Of a DNA stretch of 64,000 bases, positions 40,881 through 47,960 are shown piece by piece. The position numbers and the translations under genes were made by a program. The DNA is from Meinhardsimonia xiamenensis (lineage in GTDB: Bacteria > Pseudomonadota > Alphaproteobacteria > Rhodobacterales > Rhodobacteraceae). Numbering within the stretch: the stretch's first letter is position 1; every line of letters begins with the position of its first letter. The DNA is taken from contig NZ_FNFV01000004.1 of assembly GCF_900102905.1 (NCBI RefSeq), forward strand, positions 62,001 through 126,000, written 5' to 3'. The notes beneath the pieces were generated by a model. The model searched no databases. It saw only the letters and a program-made list of their open reading frames with translations, and was not told where the DNA came from.

Positions 40881-41085
40881 CCGCTTCTCTCATAGCCTTT
40901 CACGGAATCCTTTCGGCGCGCGCTGACCTCCGAAGGATTCGATTGAAACGAGCTGGCTTCGTTGATTTTGGTCCTGAGCGTGCGGGGCGCGGCGAGCGCG
41001 AAGAAGACGGCCGGTGACCTAGAGTTTTCCGTCGGGTACCCATAGAGGCAAGTACCGCGCAGGAAGTGACAAAGGGGGCAAACGT
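40881..41085. other. gap between integrase and defence island
   Basis: These 205 bases contain no credible gene. They mark the junction between the phage core and the cargo, and must hold the promoter of the first methyltransferase gene, though no clear -35/-10 is visible. Confidence 0.4.
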
Positions 41086-42138
41086 TTGGCGGAGGGCATC
41101 GTTGCGATAGACTTGTTCTGCGGCGCCGGGGGGCTGACGCTTGGTCTCGAGCGAGCGGGTGTCAAGGTAGCTGCCGGAGTGGATCTCGACGACCGATTCC
41201 GCTGGGCCTACGAGAAGAACTCAAGGTCGTCCTTTCTGCACGCAAACGTAGCCCGATTGTCTGCGGAGGATCTCAAGCCATTCTACGCCAGAGCGCGCGT
41301 TCGCGTCCTCGCGGGCTGCGCGCCATGCCAGCCATTCTCCACATACGGCAGAACGAGATCCGCGCCGGACGATCGCTGGGCGCTGCTGAAGTCATTCGCG
41401 AGAATCGTGTCGGAGCTGCGCCCGGATGTAGTGACCATGGAGAACGTGCCCGGGCTGCGGGATCATGAAGTGTTCGATCGATTCGTCTCCTCGCTCCACG
41501 ACAACGGCTATGGCGTCGGCCATGACGTGGTTGACTGTGCGAACTTCGGAGTGCCCCAGCATCGACGACGGCTGGTGCTCGTCGGCGTGCTGCAGGGACG
41601 CGCCGCGCTGCCTCGCTCGACGTCAAGCGAAGCCCCGAGCACCGTGCGCGACGCGATCGGCCATCTGTCGCCACTGCGGGCCGGCGAAACTGACCCCCGC
41701 GATCCTCTGCACGTCGCGTCCCGACTTTCGCCCCTCAATATGGCGAGGATCCGAGCCTCGCAGCCCGGCGGAACGTGGCGCGACTGGCCCGAGGACCTGC
41801 GCGCAGCTTGCCACCGGCGTGGCACTGGGCGCACCTATCCCTCCGTGTACGGAAGAATGAGGTGGGACGAACCTGCCCCGACGATCACAACTCAATGCTA
41901 TGGGTTCGGCAGCGGGCGCTTCGGCCACCCCGAACAGGACAGGGCGATATCGCTGCGTGAGGCGGCTCTGCTGCAGTCCTTTCCCCCCGACTGGCAGCTA
42001 TTCCCGCAGGGAACTCGGCCCATATTGAAGGCCGGCGGCACGGCGATCGGCAACGCCGTGCCACCCAAGCTAGGGGAGGCGATAGGCAGGGCCATCCTCA
42101 GGAGCGTCGAGGAAGCACCGACCGCAGCAATTTCGTGA
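41086..42138 (+). CDS. cytosine-5 DNA methyltransferase
   Basis: This is a 350-residue C5 methylase with motifs in order: I (VAIDLFCGAGGLTLGL), IV (APCQPFSTYG, nucleophile C81), VI (MENVPGL), VIII (VPQHRRRLVLVGV) and X near the C-terminus (GGTAIGNAVPPKLGEAIGRA). The target-recognition stretch is short and not EcoRII-like, so its site is unknown and probably differs from that of the second methylase. The start is TTG 41086 with AAAGGGGG upstream. Its 3' end overlaps the convergent Vsr gene by 41 bases. Confidence 0.9.
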   Translation: MAEGIVAIDLFCGAGGLTLGLERAGVKVAAGVDLDDRFRWAYEKNSRSSFLHANVARLSAEDLKPFYARARVRVLAGCAPCQPFSTYGRTRSAPDDRWALLKSFARIVSELRPDVVTMENVPGLRDHEVFDRFVSSLHDNGYGVGHDVVDCANFGVPQHRRRLVLVGVLQGRAALPRSTSSEAPSTVRDAIGHLSPLRAGETDPRDPLHVASRLSPLNMARIRASQPGGTWRDWPEDLRAACHRRGTGRTYPSVYGRMRWDEPAPTITTQCYGFGSGRFGHPEQDRAISLREAALLQSFPPDWQLFPQGTRPILKAGGTAIGNAVPPKLGEAIGRAILRSVEEAPTAAIS

Positions 42139-42514
42139 GCCCTTCGCAGCCCACCGTTTCGCATTCCCAGATGGTGACGACATTCCAGCCCTCGGCCGTC
42201 AACGCGTGCCCATTCGCCTCGTCGCGAGCGACGTTTCGAGCGAACTTCGCCTCCCAGAACTCCGCGTTGCGTTTCGGTGACGTCGCCCTCTTGCAACCCG
42301 GATGCCGGTGCCAGAAGCAGCCGTTTACAAATATGCAGGTGCGATACCTCGGAAGCACGATATCCGGCGTGCCGGCAAGATCGCGTCTGTGAAGGCGGAA
42401 CCTGTAGCCCATCGCATGCAGGCACTTCCGGACTCGCAGCTCCGGCGTCGTGTTCTTCCCTCGAACCGCGGCCATGATGTGGCTACGGGAAGGGTCGGTG
42501 CCGCCGTCAGGCAT
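42098..42514 (-). CDS. vsr: very short patch repair endonuclease (Vsr), first copy
   Basis: This is a 138-residue Vsr family protein: RSHIMAAVRGKNTTPELRVR, GTPDIVLPRYRTCIFVNG (catalytic Asp51), CFWHRHPGCKRATSPKRN and WNVVTIWECE. Vsr nicks next to the T of T:G mismatches formed by deamination of 5-methylcytosine, so it partners a C5 methylase. ATG 42514 lies within the last codons of the GHKL gene (ATGCCTGA, 8-base overlap), so it is translated with that gene while converging on the methylase. Some Vsr-like proteins act as the restriction nuclease of a system; that alternative stays open. Confidence 0.9.
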   Translation of the reverse strand: MPDGGTDPSRSHIMAAVRGKNTTPELRVRKCLHAMGYRFRLHRRDLAGTPDIVLPRYRTCIFVNGCFWHRHPGCKRATSPKRNAEFWEAKFARNVARDEANGHALTAEGWNVVTIWECETVGCEGLTKLLRSVLPRRS

Positions 42515-44525
42515 CGATGGTCCCATCCTCCGCGTGGGTCTCGCCAATCTCGATCTCTTCGTCAAAGAGGCGATCCAATGTGGCGAGCTTGTTGGTCTTC
42601 TCCATGAATTCGGAGTACGCGCGGTTGGCCTTGTCCAAGAGGTGCTCGTACGTCACGACGACGGCGGAAGGCTCGACGGTTCGCATGAGCTTCTCGGCCT
42701 TCTCACGATCCTTTTCTGGCATACCTTGGCCGACCACTACGACGATCGTGTGTCTTTCGCGGGTGGCGGCGTCCAGATATTCCTTGTAGGATTCGCACTG
42801 CTCATAGAGCTCGGTGGCCTTTGGCCTTGCGGTGTGGCGCTTGAGTTCGACAAGAACATATCCTCCTCCCGCCCGTCGCAGACGGATATCCACCCTCTTG
42901 AATTTGTCCTTGGTCGCCTCGTCGTCTGCGAAGGCGTCGCCCCCTAGAGTCCAAAGCTGCCTCTCCATTACCTCGTCGTCCGTAGCGTGGTCCCACGACG
43001 GGTCGAGCAGCCACAGGTGGTCGAAGAGATGCTTCTGAAACACCTTTTCGAGGGTGCTGTGGTCCTCAAGGAGCTTCTGAAGGTCCTTGACCGCTTGGAT
43101 CCGGCCGCGAACGATGTCCCGATATGCGGCGACTTCCAGTTCGTCGTAGTTGGTCAGGATCCTAATGACCGCCTCCGGGTCTGACCGCTCTGCCGCCTCG
43201 CGAAGCTCGTCTTCGCGTCCGTTCAGTCTGATCCGCTCGAAGCCCATGACGGCCGCACGAAGAAGGGGCTTCTCGTCTTTGACCGGGAGCGCGTCCTCCG
43301 CTTCGAGTTCGGCAATGGTGCGAAGCAGGTTCGCTGCCTTGTCGCGCCATCCCTCCGGCAGGCCATCCAGCCACTCCCTCAGCTTAGGATAGCGCCGCAG
43401 CCGGTCCTCGTGCTTGTTCGCCGACCGGAGTCTCTTCCATTCCGCCTCCATCCGTCCCAGCTGCTTTCGAAGGAATTCCTGCAGCTTCGCGACGCGCTCA
43501 TCGTCCTCCAGAAGCCGTTGACGGTCCGAAAGGATGATGTCGGGCTTGTCGTCGAGGTCGAGGAAGTCGGCCGCGATCTGGCCGGTGACGTAAGAGTAAA
43601 AGTGCTGCTTACCCTTCACCTTCGGAAGGACATTCTCGGCGGCGATCCGCCCCCTGGCGAAGATTGGCAGCGCATTGGCCTCCCCGCCGATCGGGCGCCT
43701 GGTGGTCGCGATCCAGCCCTCGACCTTCCAGTCATTCGGCCAGTCCTCCTCCCTGCCGGGGAACGCGAAGGTTTCCAAAGAGGCAGCCGCGGCCGGGAGA
43801 GGCACCTCCACGCCTTCAGTCTTCCACAGGAATTCGATGTCTTCGAGATCCTTCCGATCCGACTGATCGATCTTTTGTCCGTTCACCAAAACCGAGAAGT
43901 CGCTCCCAAAGAGGACGGCAAAACGGCGGGCGAGCGCGCGGCGAATGTTGTCGATTCCGGTCGCCCGCACCCTGTGCGCCCGTAGGCCTTGCAGAATCAG
44001 CCTCGTGCCATGCGGGGTTGGCGCGTCTTCTGCCGGTTCGGCAGGCAGTTCGAATTCCGGCACCTCCGCGCCCTTCCGCGCGGTTCTACGGATTTCGGCC
44101 ACGTTCATGAGGAAGCCGACCGGTGCGGACCCCTCCCTTCTCGTCGCGATCCGGATCTGATCGGCGATGCTCATGAGAGAGAGCTTGCCGAGGCCCTTGC
44201 GCCCCATCACCTTCCTGCCGCCGGGCGTACGGTCGCCTTCGTTCCGGCGCTGGTATCCGATCGTGAGGAACCGGTCCTGGACGGCTTCGCGATCCATGCC
44301 GTGGCCGTCGTCCTCTATGACCAGCTTCTGCGCATCGCGGAAGTTATCTGCAAGTCCGTTCTCGCCGCAAATGTAGATGGACACTTGGCTCGCGTCCGCG
44401 TCCCACGCGTTGGCCACGGCCTCTGTGAGCACGGCAGCCACGTTGCTGTAGAGCCCGTCAGACAGATGATCGAAGATCGATAGCTGAACGCGAAACTGGA
44501 ACCTGTCGTCGTTGGAAGCATGCAT
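42507..44525 (-). CDS. GHKL (MutL/MORC-type) ATPase with C-terminal PD-(D/E)XK-like domain
   Basis: This is a 672-residue protein. The N-terminal Bergerat-fold ATPase has motif N (LTEAVANAWDADASQVSI), G1 (VIEDDGHGMDREAV) and G2 (GRKVMGRKGLGKLSLMSIAD). The middle (about 190-480) is helical with long charged stretches. The C-terminal part has FKRVDIRLRRAGGGYVLVEL followed by KRH, giving D546, E560 and K562, a D-X13-EXK nuclease pattern, then IVVVVGQGMPEKDREKAEKL. GHKL ATPases of this kind have been linked to restriction systems with C5 methylases and Vsr (the MORC-ancestor group). TTG 44552 is an alternative start. The gene is visibly less GC-rich than the phage core. Confidence 0.85.
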   Translation of the reverse strand: MHASNDDRFQFRVQLSIFDHLSDGLYSNVAAVLTEAVANAWDADASQVSIYICGENGLADNFRDAQKLVIEDDGHGMDREAVQDRFLTIGYQRRNEGDRTPGGRKVMGRKGLGKLSLMSIADQIRIATRREGSAPVGFLMNVAEIRRTARKGAEVPEFELPAEPAEDAPTPHGTRLILQGLRAHRVRATGIDNIRRALARRFAVLFGSDFSVLVNGQKIDQSDRKDLEDIEFLWKTEGVEVPLPAAAASLETFAFPGREEDWPNDWKVEGWIATTRRPIGGEANALPIFARGRIAAENVLPKVKGKQHFYSYVTGQIAADFLDLDDKPDIILSDRQRLLEDDERVAKLQEFLRKQLGRMEAEWKRLRSANKHEDRLRRYPKLREWLDGLPEGWRDKAANLLRTIAELEAEDALPVKDEKPLLRAAVMGFERIRLNGREDELREAAERSDPEAVIRILTNYDELEVAAYRDIVRGRIQAVKDLQKLLEDHSTLEKVFQKHLFDHLWLLDPSWDHATDDEVMERQLWTLGGDAFADDEATKDKFKRVDIRLRRAGGGYVLVELKRHTARPKATELYEQCESYKEYLDAATRERHTIVVVVGQGMPEKDREKAEKLMRTVEPSAVVVTYEHLLDKANRAYSEFMEKTNKLATLDRLFDEEIEIGETHAEDGTIDA

Positions 44526-44722
44526 CCTGCGCGCCACCGCTTGCTGCCTCAAGGCTTCGCCACTCTAATTGCACGATGATGTCGCGACAATCGTCCCGCG
44601 AGACATTATCCGGAAATTCGCCCGGCATCCGCACGCCGTCCCGAAAGTGAAGGATGAGCCGAGGATCCAACCCTTCTCCGGCGAGCTTGCCGACTCCTCC
44701 AATGGGCGGTTAACGGTTCAGC

Positions 44723-45172
44723 ATGGACCGCCTGACCCCCGCCGCCCGCTCCGAAAACATGTCGCGGATCCGGAGCCGTGATACGAAACCGGAGCTGCGC
44801 GTCCGGAAGGCACTTCATGCAATGGGCTTCCGCTTCCGATTGCACCGCCGCGATCTGCCAGGTCGGCCGGACATCGTCCTGCCGAAGCATCGCACCGTGG
44901 TGTTCGTCCACGGATGTTTCTGGCACCGTCATTCGGGCTGCCCCAACGCCGCGGAGCCCAAGACCCGCGCGGAATTCTGGCGCCGGAAATTCGAGGCCAA
45001 CGTGGCGAGAGACGCCAAGGCGCGGGCGGAGCTCGAACGTGCAGGATGGAAGGTCGTGGTGATATGGGAGTGCGAGACCGGGAACCCCGAGACGCTCGAG
45101 CGCGTCATCCGGGAGCGTCTGCCCGCGCCTGCCGTTCGCGCACCAGCCCGAGAAAATCGTGGAACCGCATGA
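44723..45172 (+). CDS. vsr: very short patch repair endonuclease (Vsr), second copy
   Basis: This is a 149-residue Vsr protein: SENMSRIRSRDTKPELRVRK, LPGRPDIVLPKHRTVVFVHG (catalytic Asp50), CFWHRHSGCPNAAEPKTR and WKVVVIWECETG. It clearly differs from the first copy, so it is not a recent duplicate. It is convergent with the EcoRII-like gene, overlapping by 68 bases, and fits the Dcm/EcoRII-Vsr partnership in which Vsr repairs CT(W)GG mismatches. Divergent from the GHKL gene; the roughly 200 bases between them must hold promoters for both. Confidence 0.9.
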   Translation: MDRLTPAARSENMSRIRSRDTKPELRVRKALHAMGFRFRLHRRDLPGRPDIVLPKHRTVVFVHGCFWHRHSGCPNAAEPKTRAEFWRRKFEANVARDAKARAELERAGWKVVVIWECETGNPETLERVIRERLPAPAVRAPARENRGTA

Positions 45173-46349
45173 GCCAGCCCTCCGCGGTGCGGTCGTAGGC
45201 CGCGTGCAGACTTTGCGGAACCACGAGGCGCAGGCTGTTGCGCCGCATCTCGTCCATCTGGTGGACGGAGACGCCGGCCTGCAGGGTCAGGAGGTGCTTC
45301 TCCGGTATCCGCTCCGCCTCGGCCAGCACCTGCCGCCAGCGATCCTTCAGCGTCGACTTCACGCCGAGCATCGTCAGCAGCCGCGCATCGAAGGCCCGAT
45401 CGTGGTACTCGCGCGCGCCCGGAAACAGAAAGTCCGGACGCGACCTGCCCTCGGTGGACGCGCCGCGGTCGTAGCGCAGGCGCCACGCGCGGATTGCCTC
45501 CTCGACGTGGTGCTCGAGCGAAAGGCCCATCCGCGACTTGCGCCGGTTGAGGAAGGAAAGCGCCATCTTCAGTAGTCCTTCGACATCCGGATCGCCGCCG
45601 GCGCTCCAGTGTTCCGGCAGGTGCATGACGAACCAGCTGCGCTCGAGACGCCGGAAGAGCGCTTCCTCGAAGTCCAGCCATGCCATCAGCGCGCCGTCCG
45701 GATCCTCCCGCGGATCAGGCGCCTCCGCTTCCGCGCGCGCCAGACCGGAAACCACGCTTGTGGAGGGGAAGCTGCCGCCGGAGGCCCGAAGCAGGTTTTC
45801 GGCCAGCTCGTCCAGCCGTCCCTCCTCCGGGCTGCCGGCATCGATCCCGAGCTCGTCGAGAATGAACCGTGCGGCGAAGTCGAGCTCACGGTCGCTGTGC
45901 GCGATATCCTGGAACAGGAAGCCGCTCCCGACCTCGTCCCCGACGTCGAACAGCCAAAGGATGCCCGGCTCGAGCTGCGAGCCGGCCGGGACGACGACAA
46001 CGAGAAGCTCGCCGTCCGGTCGCCTGGCGATGAGCAGAAGGTCGCCTTCCGACGCCAGCTCCATGACCTCGTTGGACGGGAAGTACAGTCGCCATTCCGA
46101 GCGCGTGGGATGCCGTTCGCGCGCGTCGTACCATGTCAAAAAGCCGTCGGCCGAGAGGCCTTCGTTCTCGCCTCCCAGCCAGATGAATTTCGCGGGCATG
46201 CGTTCACGCCGCTCCGTGCCGAGCAAGCGCCGCAGCGCCAGCGTGCCATTGAACTCATGCTGATTCGAGGCAGCCGGCTCCGCCTCCACCGCGGCAAGCC
46301 GCTTGACCGCGACGCCCGTGAACAGACGGGAAAGGCGCTCCCTCCGCAC
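45105..46349 (-). CDS. EcoRII-like type II restriction endonuclease
   Basis: At 414 residues this is close to EcoRII (404). The C-terminal catalytic domain shows RSRPDFLFPGAREYHDRAF (about 302-320), LTMLGVKSTLKDRWRQVLAE and KHLLTLQAGVSVHQMDEM, the EcoRII_C pattern. The N-terminal part (VAVKRLAAVEAEPAASNQHE, TWYDARERHPTRSEWRLYF) matches the effector/autoinhibitory half of this group. EcoRII is a type IIE enzyme that cuts before CCWGG after binding two or more sites. GTG 46349 lies ten bases after the methylase stop; earlier in-frame ATGs fall inside the methylase. Stated specificity is an inference from family and partner. Confidence 0.87.
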   Translation of the reverse strand: MRRERLSRLFTGVAVKRLAAVEAEPAASNQHEFNGTLALRRLLGTERRERMPAKFIWLGGENEGLSADGFLTWYDARERHPTRSEWRLYFPSNEVMELASEGDLLLIARRPDGELLVVVVPAGSQLEPGILWLFDVGDEVGSGFLFQDIAHSDRELDFAARFILDELGIDAGSPEEGRLDELAENLLRASGGSFPSTSVVSGLARAEAEAPDPREDPDGALMAWLDFEEALFRRLERSWFVMHLPEHWSAGGDPDVEGLLKMALSFLNRRKSRMGLSLEHHVEEAIRAWRLRYDRGASTEGRSRPDFLFPGAREYHDRAFDARLLTMLGVKSTLKDRWRQVLAEAERIPEKHLLTLQAGVSVHQMDEMRRNSLRLVVPQSLHAAYDRTAEGWLMRFHDFLGLVRERQARADAPG

Positions 46350-46359
46350 GCCCCGCCCT

Positions 46360-47610
46360 CTATTCCGCAGCGACGCCCGCCGGGTGACGGCTGACCGCTC
46401 CGGCGAGGGATGCGATGGTCGGCTCCATGTGCCGGGCAACGGCCTCGACGACCGGAACGACAACCGCGTTTCCGAACTGCCGGTAGGCTTGGGTGTCGGA
46501 GACGGGAATGACGAAGTCCGCGCGGCCGGGCCGCTCGAAACCCATCAGCCGGGCGCATTCGCGCGGCGTCAGACGCCGCGGATTTCGGCCGTGGCCCTGC
46601 GGCACGAGGATCTCCGAGCCGTCCTTGTAGTAGCGGGCCGAAAGGGTTCGGGCCACGTCATCGGGCCCTGCGAGGCCGAAACCGAAGCCGTTCCCACGGC
46701 GCCGGTGCTTCTCAGCATAGTCCTGCAGGTAGCGCCACAGCTTGTCCGAGAGAGTGTATTTCGGGAGCACGCGGCCGGCGTCATCCAGGTAGGCGGGGTC
46801 ACGGGGCTCGGTGCCATCCTCGGCATGCAGGATCGTGCGGAGCTTCGGTCCCGCTGCCGGATCCGGAACCGCCATTTGCGAAAGGTCCACAGGCGCCGCC
46901 AGATCGCGCCGGACGCCGGCGATGAAGATGCGCTCGCGGTGCTGCGGCACGAACCCCTTGGCGTCTATCACCCGCCAAGAGACGTCGTAACCGAGCTCGC
47001 GCTCGAGGGTCCGCATGATCACGCTGAACGTGCGGCCGCGGTCGTGGCTCGTCAGGTTCTTGACGTTCTCGAGAAGGAACGCGGCCGGCCGGTGGTGGGC
47101 GATGATGCGGGCGACGTCGAAGAACAGCGTGCCCTGCGTGTCGCAGGCAAAGCCGTGAGCGCGGCCGAGCGCATTCTTCTTGCTGACGCCCGCTATGGAG
47201 AAGGGCTGGCACGGAAAACCGGCGAGAAGGACGTCATGCGCAGGGATTTCCTCAGCCCCGACCGCCCGGATGTCGCCGGCGAACACATGGTCGGGACCGT
47301 CGCGGAAGTTTGCCCGGTAGGTCGCCTGCGCATGCCTGTCCCACTCCGAGGTGAACACGCAGCGACCGCCGATCGCCTCGAAGCCGAGGCGCAGGCCACC
47401 GATGCCGGCGAACAGGTCGATGAACCGGAAACGCTCGGGGCGCGGGGCGGGCATACCGGCGATCTTCTCGAGCGCTCTCAGGACGTGCGCGGGCGCGCGG
47501 GCCTCGCCGTTCTCCCAGCGGTAGGCGGAGCTCTTTGAGACACCCAGCCTCGCTGCGGCTTCGGGAACTGACACGGCTGCGGCTCTGCGCAGTCTGGAGA
47601 AGTCGCTCAT
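46360..47610 (-). CDS. EcoRII/Dcm-type cytosine-5 methyltransferase with N-terminal HTH
   Basis: This is a 416-residue protein. An N-terminal HTH (about 12-50; [20 protein letters not shown]) precedes the methylase motifs: I ([14 protein letters not shown]), IV (GFPCQPFS, C134), VI (LLENVKNL) and VIII ([13 protein letters not shown]). The target-recognition region, [20 protein letters not shown] followed by NGFGFGL and [20 protein letters not shown], is the hallmark of M.EcoRII/Dcm, which methylate CCWGG. M.EcoRII uses its N-terminal HTH to repress its own promoter, and an inverted repeat upstream of this start may serve that purpose. It is the first gene of a methylase-endonuclease operon. 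Confidence 0.92.
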   Translation of the reverse strand: MSDFSRLRRAAAVSVPEAAARLGVSKSSAYRWENGEARAPAHVLRALEKIAGMPAPRPERFRFIDLFAGIGGLRLGFEAIGGRCVFTSEWDRHAQATYRANFRDGPDHVFAGDIRAVGAEEIPAHDVLLAGFPCQPFSIAGVSKKNALGRAHGFACDTQGTLFFDVARIIAHHRPAAFLLENVKNLTSHDRGRTFSVIMRTLERELGYDVSWRVIDAKGFVPQHRERIFIAGVRRDLAAPVDLSQMAVPDPAAGPKLRTILHAEDGTEPRDPAYLDDAGRVLPKYTLSDKLWRYLQDYAEKHRRRGNGFGFGLAGPDDVARTLSARYYKDGSEILVPQGHGRNPRRLTPRECARLMGFERPGRADFVIPVSDTQAYRQFGNAVVVPVVEAVARHMEPTIASLAGAVSRHPAGVAAE

Positions 47611-47632
47611 GGTTCCTGCCCTGGGTCAGTTT

Positions 47633-47652
47633 TTCCCACATTGGCATGGGAA
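47633..47652. promoter_or_regulatory. inverted repeat upstream of the EcoRII-type methylase
   Basis: TTCCCA and TGGGAA are separated by 8 bases, centred about 32 bases upstream of the methylase start codon. Its location suits an autoregulatory operator for the methylase's own HTH. The arms are short, so chance is not excluded. Confidence 0.4.
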
Positions 47653-47726
47653 CAATGACCGAACAAGGTCTAACCTGAGATGAACGGGATTCCGGGTCAG
47701 GACAGAACAGGAACGGAACGGGAAAG

Positions 47727-47748
47727 TTGAAAACCGTTTTGAAAACCG
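47727..47748 (+). repeat. two TTGAAAACCG boxes inside attR (candidate integrase arm sites)
   Basis: Perfect copies lie at 47727-47736 and 47739-47748, 12 bases apart and 68-89 bases from the attR core. They match the two boxes inside attL in sequence and orientation. No gene occupies this strip. Confidence 0.6.
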
Positions 47749-47815
47749 CCTTCGGGCCGGCAGCGGCAAGAAGGCAGGCGAAGCGGAATCAGGCAGGAAA
47801 ATCAGAGGGTAAGCC

Positions 47816-47864
47816 TGGTAGCGGAGGAGGGACTCGAACCCCCGACACGCGGATTATGATTCCG
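47816..47864. repeat. attR: attR core within tRNA-Met
   Basis: This is the 49-base perfect match to 9079-9127. It forms the 3' part of the intact tRNA-Met gene, from the CCA end to the 5' side of the anticodon stem, so the phage copy restores the gene after integration. Confidence 0.92.
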
Positions 47865-47892
47865 CTGCTCTAACCAACTGAGCTACTCCGCC
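47816..47892 (-). tRNA. tRNA-Met (CAU), elongator type
   Basis: On the minus strand the 77-base gene starts GGCGGAGTAGCTCAGTTGGT, has the anticodon arm GCGGA-ATCATAA-TCCGC with anticodon CAU, the T arm GGGGG-TTCGAGT-CCCTC and an encoded CCA end. The acceptor stem pairs fully (with one G-U). The D arm and G1-U72 pair suit elongator tRNA-Met, not the initiator; a tRNA-Ile(CAU) identity is less likely. It is the integration target of the prophage. Confidence 0.93.
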
Positions 47893-47960
47893 AGCGCGGC
47901 AGGGAGGTAAGCGAGTCCGCCGCGCTCGTCAAGCAAAATCCATGCCCCGCCCGGCACCTC

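Larger units (their letters stand above)
9079..47864. mobile_element. complete prophage with lambda-like head, RcGTA-like tail and R-M cargo, integrated in tRNA-Met
   Basis: The element is bounded by a 49-bp perfect direct repeat, the 3' half of a tRNA-Met gene. It contains all the modules of a temperate siphovirus: tyrosine integrase, cI/cro-type immunity region, replication initiator with iterons, TerS/TerL, portal, protease/capsid, tail, spanins, holins and endolysin. The structural genes show no frameshift apart from the programmed-type one in the tail chaperone, so it may be inducible. A 6.5 kb defence island lies between the integrase and attR. It is not a gene transfer agent, because it has att sites, an integrase and a replication module; only the tail tip is RcGTA-like. 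Confidence 0.93.

Noticed and set aside
42098-45172. the two Vsr genes as a duplication or assembly artefact
   Set aside because: The proteins differ at many positions, have different ends, lie on opposite strands and belong to separate modules, so they are distinct genes.
45105-46463. longer EcoRII-like protein starting at 46463
   Set aside because: The first 38 codons overlap the methylase coding sequence, are low in similarity to the family and lack a ribosome-binding site; GTG 46349 just after the methylase stop gives the family's usual length.
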